Shown here piece after piece: positions 45,570-58,590 of a DNA stretch of 64,000 nt. Each line of letters starts with the position of its first letter. Position 1 is the stretch's first letter. The DNA is taken from contig NC_051079.1 of assembly GCF_004664715.2 (NCBI RefSeq), positions 56,509,660 through 56,573,659 of the forward strand. Direction: 5' to 3'. The position numbers and the translations under genes are program-made. The DNA is from Peromyscus leucopus (taxonomy: Eukaryota; Chordata; Mammalia; Rodentia; Cricetidae). Under the pieces are notes generated by a model. It did no database searches. It was not told where the DNA came from and was given only the letters and a program-made list of their open reading frames with translations.

Positions 45570-46080
45570 AAATGTTAAGGTGTTCAGATACAATTTACCC
45601 CCCTGAAACATCAAACTTGGCACATTGAAATGTTCCCACAATGTTTTCAAACGATCACCACCATCTAATTCCAAACTATTTGTGTCACTCTGAAAGCAAA
45701 CCCTGTCCCATCTTAGCACTCGCTCCCCAGGTCCTTTTCCTCACCAGTCCAGGCAGCAACCAGTGGACTTTGTGAAAATATTCTCTTCTGGATATGTCAT
45801 GTGAGTGGAATCATAGGAAATGTGACCTTTCATGTCTGGCTTCTTTCTTCTGACCTATTGTCCCAGGGCTCCTTCATGTATCATGTGTCAGTACTTCATT
45901 CCTTTTTATGCCTGAATAACAGTCCATTGTGTGGCTGCATCCGGGCATTGTGTTTATTCAGTCATCCTAGGACATTTGCTTGCTTGTCTCATTGGTGCTG
46001 TTATGAATGGTGCTGTGAGTGTTTGTGTGCAGGCATACGTAACTTGGAGTAGAATTTCTGTCATATGATAACCCAGTTTA
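45570..46080 (-). mobile_element. Old L1 (L1M-type) ORF2 end, minus strand
   Basis: 'ttcctttttatgcctgaata', 'acagtccattgtgtggctgc', 'tggtgctgttatgaatggtg' and 'gagtagaatttctgtcatat' are the inverted C-terminal ORF2 region of an old L1. Blocks to the left (45780-45860) continue it toward its 3' end. The 83-codon forward frame at 45801-46052 is antisense to it. Confidence 0.8.
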
Positions 46081-47329
46081 ATTGGTTAAGGGCAAACAAT
46101 ACTTTAAAAGATGGCTTTTTAAAAAAAAAAAGTTACTTCTAATATTTTAAAGCTCATTCTTTGCAATTACATGATGTACATACCTTGATATACTTAAAAC
46201 TTATTTTTAAACAACTTCCAAAACACTACACGAAGTTCCCGCAGTACACTGGTTCAAAACAGAGAGGCCCTTGGGAGCAGAAAATCGTCAAGAAAAACTG
46301 TTGGTCCGAAGCCTGTGAATTTCTCAGTAAAAGCGTGTAGAGACCCAACAGGCTTGAGCACTAACATCTACTCTGATGCTCTTCCTGAGGTGAGGAGTAC
46401 CACAGAGGCTATGATGCCTGACCTGATTTTTCTTCTTAGGCAGTTTGTGAAAGGCCACTGAGGAGCCCACACCAACCCCAAGGAGTGTGCTCCACAATCC
46501 TTTACCTTGATTGAAATAGATGAAAACGAAAAGGTTCACAGGGACCTGGGGGTTTTCTGCTGGCAGAAATGTGCTTTCCCATTGGGGACATTCAGAGGTG
46601 ATTTTCTGTCCTCAGAGTAGCAGGATTATTTCCATGCTGAAAGTGTTACTACGGACTGTAACAGAGCTCCCTCTATCCTTATGTGGATGCCACAGAGGAG
46701 CATCTATCTTTCTTGAAAAGCATCCCAACTTACTCCATGAGCTGAATTACCTGTGCCTTGTAAGAAGGAAGGGGTTTCTGCCAACCACCAGGGATGAAGT
46801 TGGTCCATCCTCAAAAGGCCTTGCTCAGAAGTCTTGGCATGATCATCCCTCTAAGATGAGAAGGGCTAAGTTTGTCCATTGTCAGATCATTGCTGGTTGT
46901 CACCAAACTCGGATGCTACCAGGAATTTGTGTCACATGCTCAGAGAGAGGAGAAGATTCCTCTCTGCAATATGTTTTCCTTATTAGCTGTCTGCCAGGGC
47001 TACTGCATAGAGAGAAAATGGAAAACTTCAATCTGTGACCATATGTCCAATGTATGTCCCTCTCTCTGGCTCCCAGCGAATATTCTCATTTTAAACTTCC
47101 AAGCTGCATGACTTTGATTCATCCTTTTTTCTAGACCAGAAACACCACCATTTATGATTCTATCAAGGCTTGTAAAGGACCTGTTTCTTTACAGTGGTCT
47201 ATAGTGAACAAGTGTTGGGCTTGAAGCCAGAAAGACCTGGATTTAGAGACTGCCTTCCCATTCAATACCTACACACACATGGTATTTACAATTTTGTATT
47301 TGTACGTGTATGTGCATGTTTGTACAGGT
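46081..47329. other. Unassigned; holds the longest unrecognised sense frame (172 codons)
   Basis: The forward frame 46520-47038 runs 172 codons in unique sequence. It has several Cys and His residues but no motif I can name, no splice-site pattern around it and no close paralogue in the window. A second frame overlaps its end (46872-47111). Probably a chance frame in a stop-poor stretch; a retrocopy of an unknown gene cannot be excluded. Confidence 0.35.
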
Positions 47330-47612
47330 ATGTGTGTGGGATTTGTGTATGCTTGTGGAGTCAACCTTGGATAGCATTCCCAAAGACACTGTTTGCCTCA
47401 TTTGGAGGCAAGAACTCTCACTTGCCTAGAACTCACCAAATTGGCTATGCTAGCTGGCCAGTGAAGCGGAGGGATCCACCTGTCTCCACCTGCCCGGCTC
47501 TGAGATTACCAGTGCCATCATGCCCACCTTTCTATGTAGATTATGGGCTTGAACTTGGGTCCTTATGTCCACTTGGCAAGTGCTTTATCCACTAAGCTAG
47601 CTCTCTAGCACC
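47330..47612 (-). mobile_element. B4/RSINE1-type SINE, minus strand
   Basis: 'aactcaccaaattggctatg' and 'tgagattaccagtgccatca' give the inverted B1-like half. 'gggcttgaacttgggtcctt' and 'aagtgctttatccactaagc' give the inverted tRNA/ID-like head. A TG-rich stretch precedes it. Confidence 0.75.
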
Positions 47613-49560
47613 CTAACATGCATCTTGAGGAAAAATCGCTTGTGCCCTCGAGTATGGATGCAATGAACTGGCGTAGGTCAGACTCCCGGAACGTGCCGGC
47701 AACGTAGTAATCGTTCAGCAAATGGGAGCTGTTCTTTTATAGACCTTATCACCATAATGTGCGTTCCAAGTATAATATGATCAAGTTACTAATGTAACAC
47801 ACAAGAGGGGTCGACCACTCGGCTTCCTTCATTTGCTGGCTGCCTCTGTTCACTTTTGTTTGACTTTTTTGTCCTGAGACAAAGGGTTGTTTTGTTTTGG
47901 GTTTTGGGTTTTTTTTTTTTTTTTTTGCTACTGTTTCTAAGTTTCACCCCTGCTCACTGGCACATGGCTGCTCTGATCTGAACAGCTCTCCGGTTTCACA
48001 GTTTGCACCCCCACCACGTCCAGCCGCCATGGGAAAGGGAGGACAGCTGTTGGGAACTGTATTCACTCTGGGGCTTTTCTCCATGTTGAAAAAGAGCCCC
48101 CTTTGTCTCTCGCTCCTGGCATCAGGCATCGGCTCTGTGGACGCCTGGCCTCCCACTACTGGCTCTGGTGGTGGCACTGGTGTGCTGGAGGGTGGGGGGA
48201 GCTCGCATTAGCTCCGGGTCTGTGGCCGAGCAGCAGCAACTGCAGTTCAGTGATTGATTCACTCCCCAGCACCAGAAAGCCGGACTCGCAGCTCAGCAGC
48301 TCTTTACGACATCTGGCGCGCACTCTAACTTGCTTCCAGCTCGGCTCGTGGAGCTGGGCTCTGTTCTGCCTTAAAACCAGCCCCAACTCCTCAATTACCT
48401 TCTGCCCTTATTCATGCCCTGCCAATTCCTCTTTGCTGGAATCTGAATGAAGCGAGTGCATCTGCCAAGGCCAGGAAGCCCTTGTAAGGACTGGTGGGCC
48501 CTTTCCTTGGACATGACGGTGGCATTTCAAATCGTGCTCGTGGACAGCTCGTTCAGATATTGCACATTATATGTAAGAGGTGAAAGGTGAAGATTTCCAA
48601 ATACATTTTCTTGTCAGGTATTTCTAGGTAAGAGAGCATTGTCTGCTCTCTGACTTAGGCTGGGCCTGCGCCCAAAAGACCACAGGACAGGTGTGAATGG
48701 ACACTCTCTTCAGTTTGTCCCCTTGGTGAACACTCGGGCTCACCTGGCAGCTGCCGTTTCTCTTGCCCACTAAGCTCAAATCAGCCAGGAGCTGAGTGGA
48801 GTTCCTCCACTCCTTCAAGTCCTCAGTTCAGAGGACTGAGACAATCAGAGAAGCCATTTCTTCAGGACAATTCACCTCCTCTCAGCAGAAGGAACACCAC
48901 AAGCCCAACACTGCGAAAAATGAGCTGGGGAGGACGGAAGCCGGATGTTTACCTCAAGCTTGAGAGAAGTTCGGCAGAAGGCAATTTTCAGTTTGCCGGG
49001 CTTCATTTCCCTGGCCCCGTCCTTTGCTGTGGCTTGCTGTTAGCTTGCCTGCCCACGTCACACAAAAGCCATTCAGCCACCAAAGTCTCTGGCCTTACAA
49101 GAAGGGGAGGGTCTCCCTAAATAAGTAATCTCCAAATTATTGACCGGGATCAGGGTGTGGAGATCAGAGGTCACATCTGTAGGAGTAATTCTTCTAGCTC
49201 ACACTAAGACCGCCTTACCCTCTCCCTTTCATGATTTCGAAGTGCACAGCCTACAAACTCCACATCTTACTCTGACATAAGATTGTCCAGATGAGAGCGA
49301 TTCTATGAAAAGTCACAACTTTAATCATTAAAGACACATGCCTGTGTCCACATCCCAATGCTGAGAATGAGCAAGTCTCTGAATACCTGGCCCATAGTAG
49401 AATGTAAAATTCAGAAGTTAACCAAAGGTGTAGTTGCCAAAGAACCAGCTGCTACCACACATTTTCTAGGTAAAAGTATCTTCCAATTGCACATCTTGGC
49501 AGATGCACCACTCAGGGACCCAGTTATGAAAATCAACTCAATCTCTACTTAGCTGTATTC
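47613..49560. other. Unassigned, repeat-poor DNA of higher GC content
   Basis: A T-run at 47909-47926 may be a decayed tail. The segment 47940-48480 is relatively GC-rich with several overlapping open frames on both strands (77-115 codons). None is recognised, and CpG is too sparse for an island. The block around 48360-48450 ('cctcaattaccttctgcc') has the look of conserved non-coding DNA. Confidence 0.4.
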
Positions 49561-51527
49561 TAGAAATGGACACGTCTTATAGGATACCACAGGTGTTTGG
49601 GCTGGCTCCGCAGCTGGAGACTGTATTACACACAGTGAAGACAGGATGCTTGTCCTTATGATTCCATGGGAGATAACCAAGTCCCATGGGCAGAGTATGT
49701 GGTTCTGTTGGAGGAAAGCAGCAGGTTTGATGTGTTGTTGCCCCCCACCCACTCACCCATAGTTACACAGTGACTTCAGGTCCAAATCACACCATAGCTG
49801 ACTTAAAGTTAGTAAGAAACCATGAACAGTAGACCAATTAAGTCAACGGGTGTTCTAGGAATAGGAAACTCGAAACCTCACAGGGATAGAAAAAAGGATC
49901 TGGGCTAAGGACTAGAGAAAATACATGTCCAAAATCACTGTCTTCTTTTTACCCCATTTGTTTTAGAATAGGCAACATGTGGATTGGTTGCATATCCAAT
50001 GGATGACAAATATGCAAATATTTGCAAATAGCTCATATTATCCACACAAGCAAAAAGGAGGCCGAGGAAAACAAGTCATTCTTGCTACTCCCTACAGGCA
50101 CTAAGCTCTCTCATCCTTGACTCTGTGAGCTTACCATTGTATTCTAGCAGTGGAACTCCCTACTTGCAGGAGACTGGACAGCCCTTTTGAAACTTCGAGA
50201 TCTAAAAACTCCTCATCCTTCAGAGCTAGGAAATAGTTCCCTGTGGTTTTGTATCAGAGGTATTCAATCAAGCTACTATGCTTAAAACAGGAAGTGAACT
50301 GATCCTGTCATACATGGAGAATTAAAAGAGAAGACAGCAAAGCCCTGTGCAGTACCAGTGATTACAAGTTCGCAAGGCTTCTCAGCAAAGTCCTGATCTA
50401 GGCAGGTTGGGTCTCTCTTGAGTGAAACAGGGGGTGTGGCAGTAAGGAAGGGGGCATCCCAGCAGTCATCCTTCTTGAGGTCACAAGTCATAAATAATAT
50501 GGAGAAAGTGAAACATCTCTTCAGCATACACCAACAATGCTGATGGGGGAAGATGGCCACTGCCTGGCACCACACTCTTTTCTATTCAAAAGCAGAAGGC
50601 CAATGGGCATTGCTGGGTACCATATAAGCCCCCTGTGTTCCTGGCTGGGAGATAATTAATCCTCTCCATCTGGACTATGCAGCTTCAAGCCAGGTTAACT
50701 GGATTTTAACCGATGAAAGGCAGGAAATGCTGCAGTGCTGAAGCCTGAATATTGCAGAGAAGTTCAGATCTGCTCTTGGCTTAATCAGATAGGAGAACTC
50801 TCTTTTTCTTAATGCAAGGGGCTCCCTGGAAGGCCATGAATCGATATTCCTTGGTACTATCTATAAAATACCCTTTATTGTACTCTATAGCTTGAAAATG
50901 TCTTCTGTTCAAATGGTATTTGCATACTGGAAATATCAATGAAAGTGTTTTGTTCAGTAAAAAAAAAAATAAAATAAAATAAAATAAAGGCCATAAAATA
51001 CCAGACAAGATTTTATTCATTTATATTTTCTAATTTTTCTCAGAGTAATAGCATTCTAAGGTCTTTCAAATTCTAAGGTTTTGTCATATCAGATAACATT
51101 TATTTTCTACCTCTAATTATTACTGTCCTAAAATTTGAGCTTTATAGAATAAAATTCAGCACAAACAATTGGAGAGACCTTTTGAAGACGTCTTTGCATT
51201 ATCACTCTAAATTATTCTCTAGAATATGTTCACTACCAACAGAAGACATCTAAACTATAGTTACACAATCACTGCTCTCCAAGGCGTTGGGGCTATGGTT
51301 TCTCCTTTTCAGTAAGAGTCCTTGAAAAGTTATGGAAGCTACAGCTTTGGGAATGAAAAAGAAAATGATTAAGGGTTGGAGTGTAGTCACTGGTCACAGT
51401 ACTAAGGTTTTTTTAAAAAATAAAATTGGTTATTATTTCAATGTGTCATCAACTTCTGATGTGATTACTCAAGTCTTTGAAAATTGCTTATACTATCCAT
51501 AATGTGAGGATCCACGTTAAAAAACAA
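49561..51527. other. Unassigned non-coding sequence
   Basis: Unique DNA with an (AAAAT)n run at about 50959-50988. No family or gene recognised. Confidence 0.5.
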
Positions 51528-54227
51528 TGCTCCTAATTTTCTGGATAGATACCACATAAAATCAAGACCAGATAAACAATTTAAATAGACCTATAACCCC
51601 TAAAGAAATAGAAGCAGTCAATAAAAGTCTCCCAACCATAAAAAAGCCCAGGGCCAGATGGTTTTAGCACAGAATTCTACCAGAATTTCAAAGAAAAGCT
51701 AGTACCAATACTCCTGAAATTTTTCTACACAATAGAAACAGAAGAACACTTGCAAACTCTTTTTATGAGGTCACAATTATCCTGATACTCAAACCAGACA
51801 AAGATGCAACAAAGAAAGAGAATTACAGACCAATCTACCTCATGAACATTGATGTAAAAATACTCAATAAAATACTGGCAAACCAACACCAAGAACACAT
51901 AAAAAAAAATTCATCCACCATGATCAGGTAGGCTTCATTCCAAAGATGTAGGAATGGTTCAACATATGAAAATCTGTCAATGTAATACATCATATAAACA
52001 AAATGAAAGAAAAATACATGATGATCTCATTAGATGTTGAAAAAGCCTTCAACAAAATCCAACACCTCTTCATGATAAAGGTCTTGGAGAGATCAGGACT
52101 TCAAGGAACATACCTAAACATAACAAAGGCAATTTACAGCAAGCTGACAGCCAACATCTAATTAAATAGAGAGAAACTCAAAGCAATTCCACTAAAATCA
52201 AGAACAAGAAAAGGTTGTCCATTCTCCCCATATATATTCAACATAGCACTCAAAGTTCTAGCTAGAGTGATAAGACAACAATAGGTGATCAAGGGGATAC
52301 AAATTGAAAAGGAAGAAGTCAAGCTTTTGCTATTTGCAGATGATAGTATAGTATACTTAAGTGACCCCAAAAATTCTACCAGGGAACTCCTACACCAGAT
52401 AAACACCTTCAGTAATGTGGCAGGATACAAGAGTAACTCAAAATACCAGTAGCCTTCCTATATACAAATGATAAACAGGCTGATAAAGAAATCAGAGAAG
52501 CATCATCCTTTACAATAGCCACAAATTATAGAAAATACCTTGGGGTAACTCTAACAAAGCAAGTGAAAAACTTGTATGACAAGAATTTTAAGACTTTGAA
52601 GAAAGAAATTGAAGAAGATATCAGAAAATGGAAAGATCTCCCATGTTCATAGATAGCTAGAAACAACATAATAAAAATGGCACTCTTGCTGGTGGACACC
52701 TTTAATCCCAGCACTCAGGAGGCAGAGCCAGGTGGATCTCTGTGAGTTCGAGGCCAGCCTGGTCTACAGAGCGAGATCCAGGACAGGCACCAAAACTGCA
52801 CAGAGAAACACTGTCTTGAAGAAAAAAAAAAAGAAAAAAGAAAGAAAAAGGGCACTTTTACCAAAACAATCTACAAATTTCATGCAATCTCCATCAAAAT
52901 CCCAACACAGTTCTTCACAGAACTTGAAAGAACAATACTCAACTTCATATGGAAAAACAAAAAACCCAGGATAGATAAAACAATCCTTTATAATAAAGTA
53001 ACTTCTGGAGGCATCACCATCCCTGACTTCAAGCTCTACTATACAGCTATAGTAATAAAAACAGTTTGGTATCAGCATAAAAACTGGCATGTGGACCAAT
53101 GGAATTAAATTTAAGACCCTGATATTAATCTACACACCTATGAACACCTGATTTTTGACAAAGAAGCCAAAATTGTACAATAGAAAGAAGAAAGCATCTT
53201 CAACAAATGGTGCTGGCATAACTAGATGTCAACACATACAAGATTTCAAATAGATCCATATCTATCACCCTGCACAAAACTCAAATCCAAGTGGATCAAA
53301 GACCTCAACATAAATCCAGTTACACTGAACCTGATAGAAGAGAAAGTAGGAAGTAGCCTATAATTCGTTGGCACAGGAGACCACTTCCTAAATATAACAC
53401 CAGTAGCACAGACACTGAGAGCAACAATTAATAAATGGCACCTCCTGAAAATGAGAGGCTTCTGTAAGGCAAAGGACACAGTAAATAAGACAAAACAACA
53501 GCCTACAGAATAGGAAAAGATCTTCACCAACCCCACGTCTGACAGAGGGCTGATCTGCAAAATATATAAAGAACTCAAGAAACTAGACATCAAAATACCA
53601 AAAAATCCAATTAAAAAATGGGCTATAGATCTAAACAGAGAATTCTCAACAGAAGAATCCCAAATGGCCAAAAGACATTTAAGGAACTGCTCAACACCCT
53701 CAGTCATCAGGGAAATGCAAATCAAAATGACTCTGAGATACCATCTGATACCTGTCAGAAAGGCTAAGATCAAAAGCACTGAAGACAGCTTATGTTGGAG
53801 AGGATGTGGAGCAAGGGGAACACTCCTCCACTGTTTGTGGGAGTGCAAACTTGTACAGCCACTTTGCATTAGTATGGCAACTTTTCAGAAAATTGGGAAT
53901 CAATCTCCCTCAAGACCCAATGATACCATTCTTGGGTATATACCCAAGGGATGCTCAATCATACCATAAGGATACTTGCTCAGTTATATTTACAGCAGAA
54001 GTATTCATAATACCTAGAACCTGGAAACAACCTAGATGCCTCTCAACCAAAGAATGGATAAATAAAATGTGGTACATATACACAATAGAGTATTACTCAG
54101 CTGTAAAAACAATGACATCATGAAATTTCTAGGCAAATGGATAGAACTAGAAAATACCATCCTGAGTGAGATAACCCAGACTCAGAAAGACAAACATGGT
54201 ATGTACACACTCATAAGTGGATACTAG
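51528..54227 (+). pseudogene. L1 ORF2 reverse transcriptase remnant
   Basis: Remnant of the L1 ORF2 protein. The polymerase motif Phe-Ala-Asp-Asp is encoded at 52333-52344, preceded by Leu-Leu-Leu and followed by Ser-Ile-Val-Tyr. Downstream are the [39 protein letters not shown] and WYIYTIEYYSAVK stretches of the C-terminal domain. Frame changes, stop codons, the missing N-terminal endonuclease and the B1 insertion show it is dead. The 207-codon reverse frame at 53246-53869 is antisense to the C-terminal region. Confidence 0.92.
52688..52844 (+). mobile_element. B1 SINE inserted in L1 ORF2
   Basis: B1 lacking the first bases of the head ('gctggtggacacctttaatc'), then 'gttcgaggccagcctggtct', 'gacaggcaccaaaactgcac' and 'gaaacactgtcttgaag', with an A-rich tail. 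Flanked by aaaaatggcactctt (52673-52687) and aaaaagggcactttt (52845-52859), a 15-bp duplication with two changes. Confidence 0.96.
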
Positions 54228-55171
54228 ATGTAAAGCAAAGGATAACCAGACTACAACCCAGAGAAGCTAACTAACAAGAAGACCAAAAGAGGGACACGTG
54301 GTTCACCCTGGGAAGGGGAAATAGATGAGATCTCCATGAGTAAACTGGGGGTGAGGGGAGGCAATAGAGAGTAGGGGATGGGGAATGAGAACATAAGGGA
54401 ACAGGATGCTGGAGCTCGGGGAGGAACGGAGTGGGAGAGCAATGAAAGAGATACCTTGATAGAGGGAGACATTATAGGGTTAGGGAGAAACCTGGTGCTA
54501 GGGAAATTCCCAGGAATCCACAAGGATGACCCCAGATTAGACTACTAGCAATAGTGGAGAGAGTTCCTGAACTGCCTTACCCTGGTAAACTGATTGGTGA
54601 ATACCCTAACTGTCATCATAGAGCCTTCATCCAGTAACTGATGAAAGCAGATGCAGACATTTATGGCCAACCACCAGGCTGAGCTCCAGAAGTCCAGTCA
54701 AAGAGAATGTAGAAGGATTGTATGATGGGGAAATCTACAGAAACAACTGAACCTAGCTCTTAGGAACTCATGAACTTTAGACCAACAGCTGTGGAACCTG
54801 CATGGGATTGGACTAGGCCCTCAGCATACGGGAGACAGTTTGTGTAGCTTGGTCGTTTTAGGGGCCCCTGGCAGTGGGATCAGGATATAACCCTGGTGCA
54901 TGAGCTGGCCTTTTGGAGCCCATTATCTAGGCTGGGACGCCTTGCTCAACCTTGATGCAGGGAGGAGGGGCTTGGTCCTGCCTCAACTAAATGTACCAGT
55001 CTTTGCTGATTCCCCATGGGAGCCCTTACCCTTTTGGAGGAGGGATGGAGGGCGGGTTGAGGGGGAAAGGCTTGGGCAGGGAGTGGGAGGAGAGATGAGG
55101 GGAGATCTGTGTTGGTAGGTAAAATGAATTTTAAATTTTTCTTACATAAAAAATTATGATTAAAAAAAAAA

Positions 55172-55680
55172 CCCTCCTTTCTGAGGTTAGGAAACCCATT
55201 GCAGAGTCAGCCCTAGCAGTTGTCTGGCACCACTGTTACTCAACACAGAGATGTAGAAATATAATAAAGAAGTAACTTGTGAAATTTAGATAATCTAACA
55301 GAAATTAATGTATGTATGGTCCATCAATATACCTATGTGTACATAGGCCTGTATGTGTACACATATGTAAGTATATTTGTGTTTTCATATAGTCCAGTGG
55401 AACTGACATATTAACCCATTGCTGATAAGAGTTGTTTCAACCTTTTAAAAATTCACTGTCCAATATGATTGATCATCTTTAATGTTCATAGTTACACATA
55501 GGAGAAAGCCTAGGTTCTCTTAACCTTAACAGAAATGTTTTCTGAAACCTTTTTAACCTTGTAATTTGACGTGAAGAGAATTCCTGGAGAGATACCGAAG
55601 CATTGGTTTATACAGTCATTGAACAAGTTTTAAGGATGAGGTTCCTTTCCTCTATGCTATGTTAGTGTTGATCAGTTCTA
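55172..55680. other. Unassigned non-coding sequence
   Basis: Unique DNA; TG/TA-rich wording near 55320-55390 only. Confidence 0.5.
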
Positions 55681-55682
55681 GC

Positions 55683-55721
<39 letters not shown>
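55681..55721. repeat. (ATC)n microsatellite
   Basis: About 13 CAT units. Confidence 0.97.
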
Positions 55722-55734
55722 ATGAAGTCTATCT

Positions 55735-56000
55735 CTGATAGTTGAATCAAAAATGTCCCCCAGAGGCTCACGTCAGTTTGTACCTAGCTAGTGATTTTTT
55801 TCTTGGAAGATTGTGGAATCTTTCAGAAGAGGGGCCTAGCTGGAACAAGTGGGCCACTAGGAGAAGGCTTTGATGTAAATCTCTGAAAGTGGATGATCAA
55901 ACAGAAGGTGATAGACACACAGAATAAAAGCAGGGTTACCTTAGAAGAAGAGGAAATTTGATGTAGAGTATACAGAATCATGTGCACTTGCCATCCATGT
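55735..56000 (+). mobile_element. Partial MaLR LTR (ORR1-like)
   Basis: 'atgtcccccagaggctcacg' and 'gaagaggggcctagctggaa' fit the first half of an ORR1-type LTR. The second half is not recognisable. Confidence 0.5.
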
Positions 56001-57120
56001 CCAAAGTTACATCTGTACCCTTGGACCTGTTAATTCTACTGGTGAAAATTTGTTGTAAGAAAATAATATAAAAATTTTATATAAACACTCGTGGAACACT
56101 GTTTATCTTAAGACTACAGATATCCAATAGCATAAAGTCATTTATTTAGATTATTTCAACTAGAAGAAATATAACAGAATTATCGGAATAATGATTACAA
56201 AATCTTATGATAGCAAGAAAGAATTTCTTACGATGTTAGATGAAAATAGACACAATTATAATAACAATGCCAAATAGGTGATTATGAGTTTTATTTTTAA
56301 AAAGATTTTGCATGATGTTTTTCATTTTAAGTCTTAAATATTTTGCCAGTTTACTTGTTGGGTATGTAGAACATTGAATAATATTATTAAGACATGATCA
56401 AAACATTGAGAATAAGAGGCTGAGTTTCAGCCCTAAATGGGATGTCTTTATTAACCCCCTAACCCAAGATTCAGGGAGGATGAGGATGAATACAATGAAA
56501 TGACACCTTCTGGACTTGGCTATCTGACTCACAACCTCACAACAACTGTAGTTAAAACTGTGACCTACACAAAATCAAGCCATCTGGGCTTCTGGCATAG
56601 ACAGGGGAGGTGCACTCCACCCCCACCCCCTGAATGAGGAGCATTGGTGGTTGGTAGTGGCTGGGGGAGGAAGAATCACTCTTTGTTCAGAGTCTTTCCA
56701 CTGGTGTCTTTCCTATGACCCAGTGAATGCACCTATGCACCTTTGTGTACGTTGGCAGTGCTAATTGGACTTGTGGGTTATCAAAAAGGGTGTGCTTGTA
56801 TAGACATGAAGTGGGAAAAGTGACATGTTGGAGGGTATGAGGGAAATTGAAAGAGGGAAATGGGCAGTTGATATGATCACGTGTCCTTGACTGTATATAC
56901 ATGCATGAAATTCTCAAGAATAAAGAAAACATAATTTAAAATATGATCCAGTAATAAAATTGTGAAGGTCTATTAGGCAATTACATAAATACAAAGTTTA
57001 GAAGTCAGTTTATTTACCTGGAAATAAGTAACCCCCAAACTGACTTGAACTTGAGGCATTTATGTTACTTTCTACATTTCAAACTCATATAATACAGAAA
57101 AAAATGTTCTTTTCCATTTT
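56001..57120. other. Unassigned AT-rich sequence
   Basis: No family recognised; the 81-codon reverse frame at 56687-56932 is unrecognised. Confidence 0.5.
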
Positions 57121-57122
57121 CT

Positions 57123-57165
<43 letters not shown>

Positions 57166-57184
57166 CATGTGTGTATGTGTACAT
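57121..57184. repeat. (TG)n microsatellite
   Basis: About 16 TG units followed by TATG/TACATG variants. Confidence 0.95.
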
Positions 57185-57676
57185 GACCCTATCAGAGAAC
57201 GTTTGTCTCTTCTGCATTCTCAGTGAGTCTTGCAATGAAGTCTTCAGCACATTTGTTTGCACATTTCTTTGGGGCAAGCGGGCAACTAATCCCGTTTTCC
57301 AATTAGTCGTCCAGAAAGCAGACACCTAGGAAAGGCCTCTGAACTTGAACTGATCTTTTCTGTTTCTGAGACTCCTTTCACAACAGTCTTCCTCCTGGTG
57401 TGACCCTGTCATCAACTGCCATCATGAAATGTTTATAAATAAAACATGGAAAAAGGAGTGAGATCACAGCCCAGGATCAAACTTAAGCCATGCCTTTAGG
57501 CTTGTTGCCATAGCAGAGACGTATCCAGGATCAAACAACACTCTTGGATAACAGGACTCTCACACTGTCTGTAGCTACAGAGCACCTGGTGTGTGGAATG
57601 CGTTCAGTGCCCTCCCATAGAGATGTTGCTTAGACCCTCGTGTCTAAAAAAGGAGACACTATCGATTAAAAATAGG
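57185..57676. other. Unassigned non-coding sequence
   Basis: Unique DNA up to the LTR target duplication. Confidence 0.5.
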
Positions 57677-57682
57677 TATGGT

Positions 57683-58105
57683 TGTAGATGTAACCAACTG
57701 TCTTATTAAATAAGAAACACAGAACCAATGTAAAAGAGAAAGCCGAGAGGTCAGAGCTCAGAGCTAAAATCTTACCCTTCCTCCTGCAGTGTTCCTAGCT
57801 TCCTGGAAGAGACCTACTTCCTGTGTGTTGTCTTTAAATAGTCTTTCTGTTCTGCCTTCTCATTGGTTGTAAACCCAAACACATGACTGCCTCGTCACTG
57901 CCTGTATGTACAGCCCTCCAGGTCTTAAAGGCGTATGTCTCCAATGCTGGCTGTATCCCTGAACACACAGAGATCTATGGGATTAAAGGCATGTGCCACC
58001 ACCGCCACACTCTTTCTATGGCTCTAATAGCTCTGACCCCCGGGCAACTTTATTTATTAACATACAATTAAAATCACATTTCAGTACAAATAAAACACCA
58101 CCACA
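57683..58105 (-). mobile_element. Solo LTR with internal B1-like segment, minus strand, perfect 6-bp duplication
   Basis: Plus-strand ends are tgtagatgtaacc and caccaccaca (TG...CA). Identical tatggt flanks lie at 57677-57682 and 58106-58111. Read on the minus strand it shows tgtggtggtgttttatttgt, 'aataaataaagttgcccggg', a B1-like piece ('gtggtggcacatgcctttaa') and a TATA-like tatttaaag. It ends '...aataagacagttggttac...ctaca'. Its plan parallels the LTRs at 29813 and 60102, so the three are probably related. Confidence 0.9.
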
Positions 58106-58111
58106 TATGGT

Positions 58112-58502
58112 GGCCCCACATCATATGTCACTCAATTTGTCCTCATGATAGAACTGGGAACACAGAGGGGGATGGGTTTGGTAAACAGCCAATGAGATAG
58201 CAGAAAACCTAAAGATGTGTTACTCATAGTAACCTTGGTGTAGGATAAGGTGAGGTTGGGTGGATTCTTTCCTGTTTTTACACCTACTCCTCAAGCCTGC
58301 CTAGAGCCACCTGGAAGAACTGGCTAACGTCAATAGGGAAGGTGCCAGGAAATGTGGGAATCCTGCTTTTAGCTGCCATACCCTGTCTTCTTACCCTTGG
58401 GTTGTATTTCCCTGGGTTTGCTAACCAGACATGGCTGCAGAGCAGTGGTACTTGCTCCCTTCTGTGGATTAATCTGATGAGAAGATGGAATCCATCTTCA
58501 GA
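58112..58502. other. Unassigned non-coding sequence
   Basis: Unique DNA; nothing recognised. Confidence 0.5.
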
Positions 58503-58590
58503 TACCTACCTACCTACATACATACATACATATAAACCACATACATACAGATATTTATATATGTATCTATATATACATATATATTAACAC
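58503..58590. repeat. (CTAC)n/(CATA)n/(TA)-rich microsatellite
   Basis: Degenerate tetranucleotide units (ctac, then cata) ending in TATA-rich sequence. Confidence 0.85.

Larger units (their letters stand above)
51528..55171 (+). mobile_element. Young rodent L1, 5'-truncated, with 3'UTR and A-tail
   Basis: Continuous L1 from within ORF2 (just before the 'aatttaaatagacctataac' block) through the ORF2 stop at 54225-54227. A 3'UTR of about 0.94 kb follows, then a short A-tail (about 55162-55171). The 3'UTR matches the inverted 3'UTR at 27.5-28.2 kb. A B1 interrupts it at 52688-52844. A target duplication is unclear: the left flank 'aaaaaacaatgctcct' and right 'aaaaaaccctcct' are only loosely alike. 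Confidence 0.93.

Noticed and set aside
47897..48450. GC-rich stretch with several open frames as a possible first exon and CpG island
   Set aside because: CpG pairs are few, the frames overlap on both strands, and no splice donor pattern or known protein is visible.
53246..53869. Longest frame of the window (207 codons, reverse)
   Set aside because: Antisense to the L1 ORF2 C-terminal region; not accepted as a gene, though listed as an observation for its twin in the other L1.
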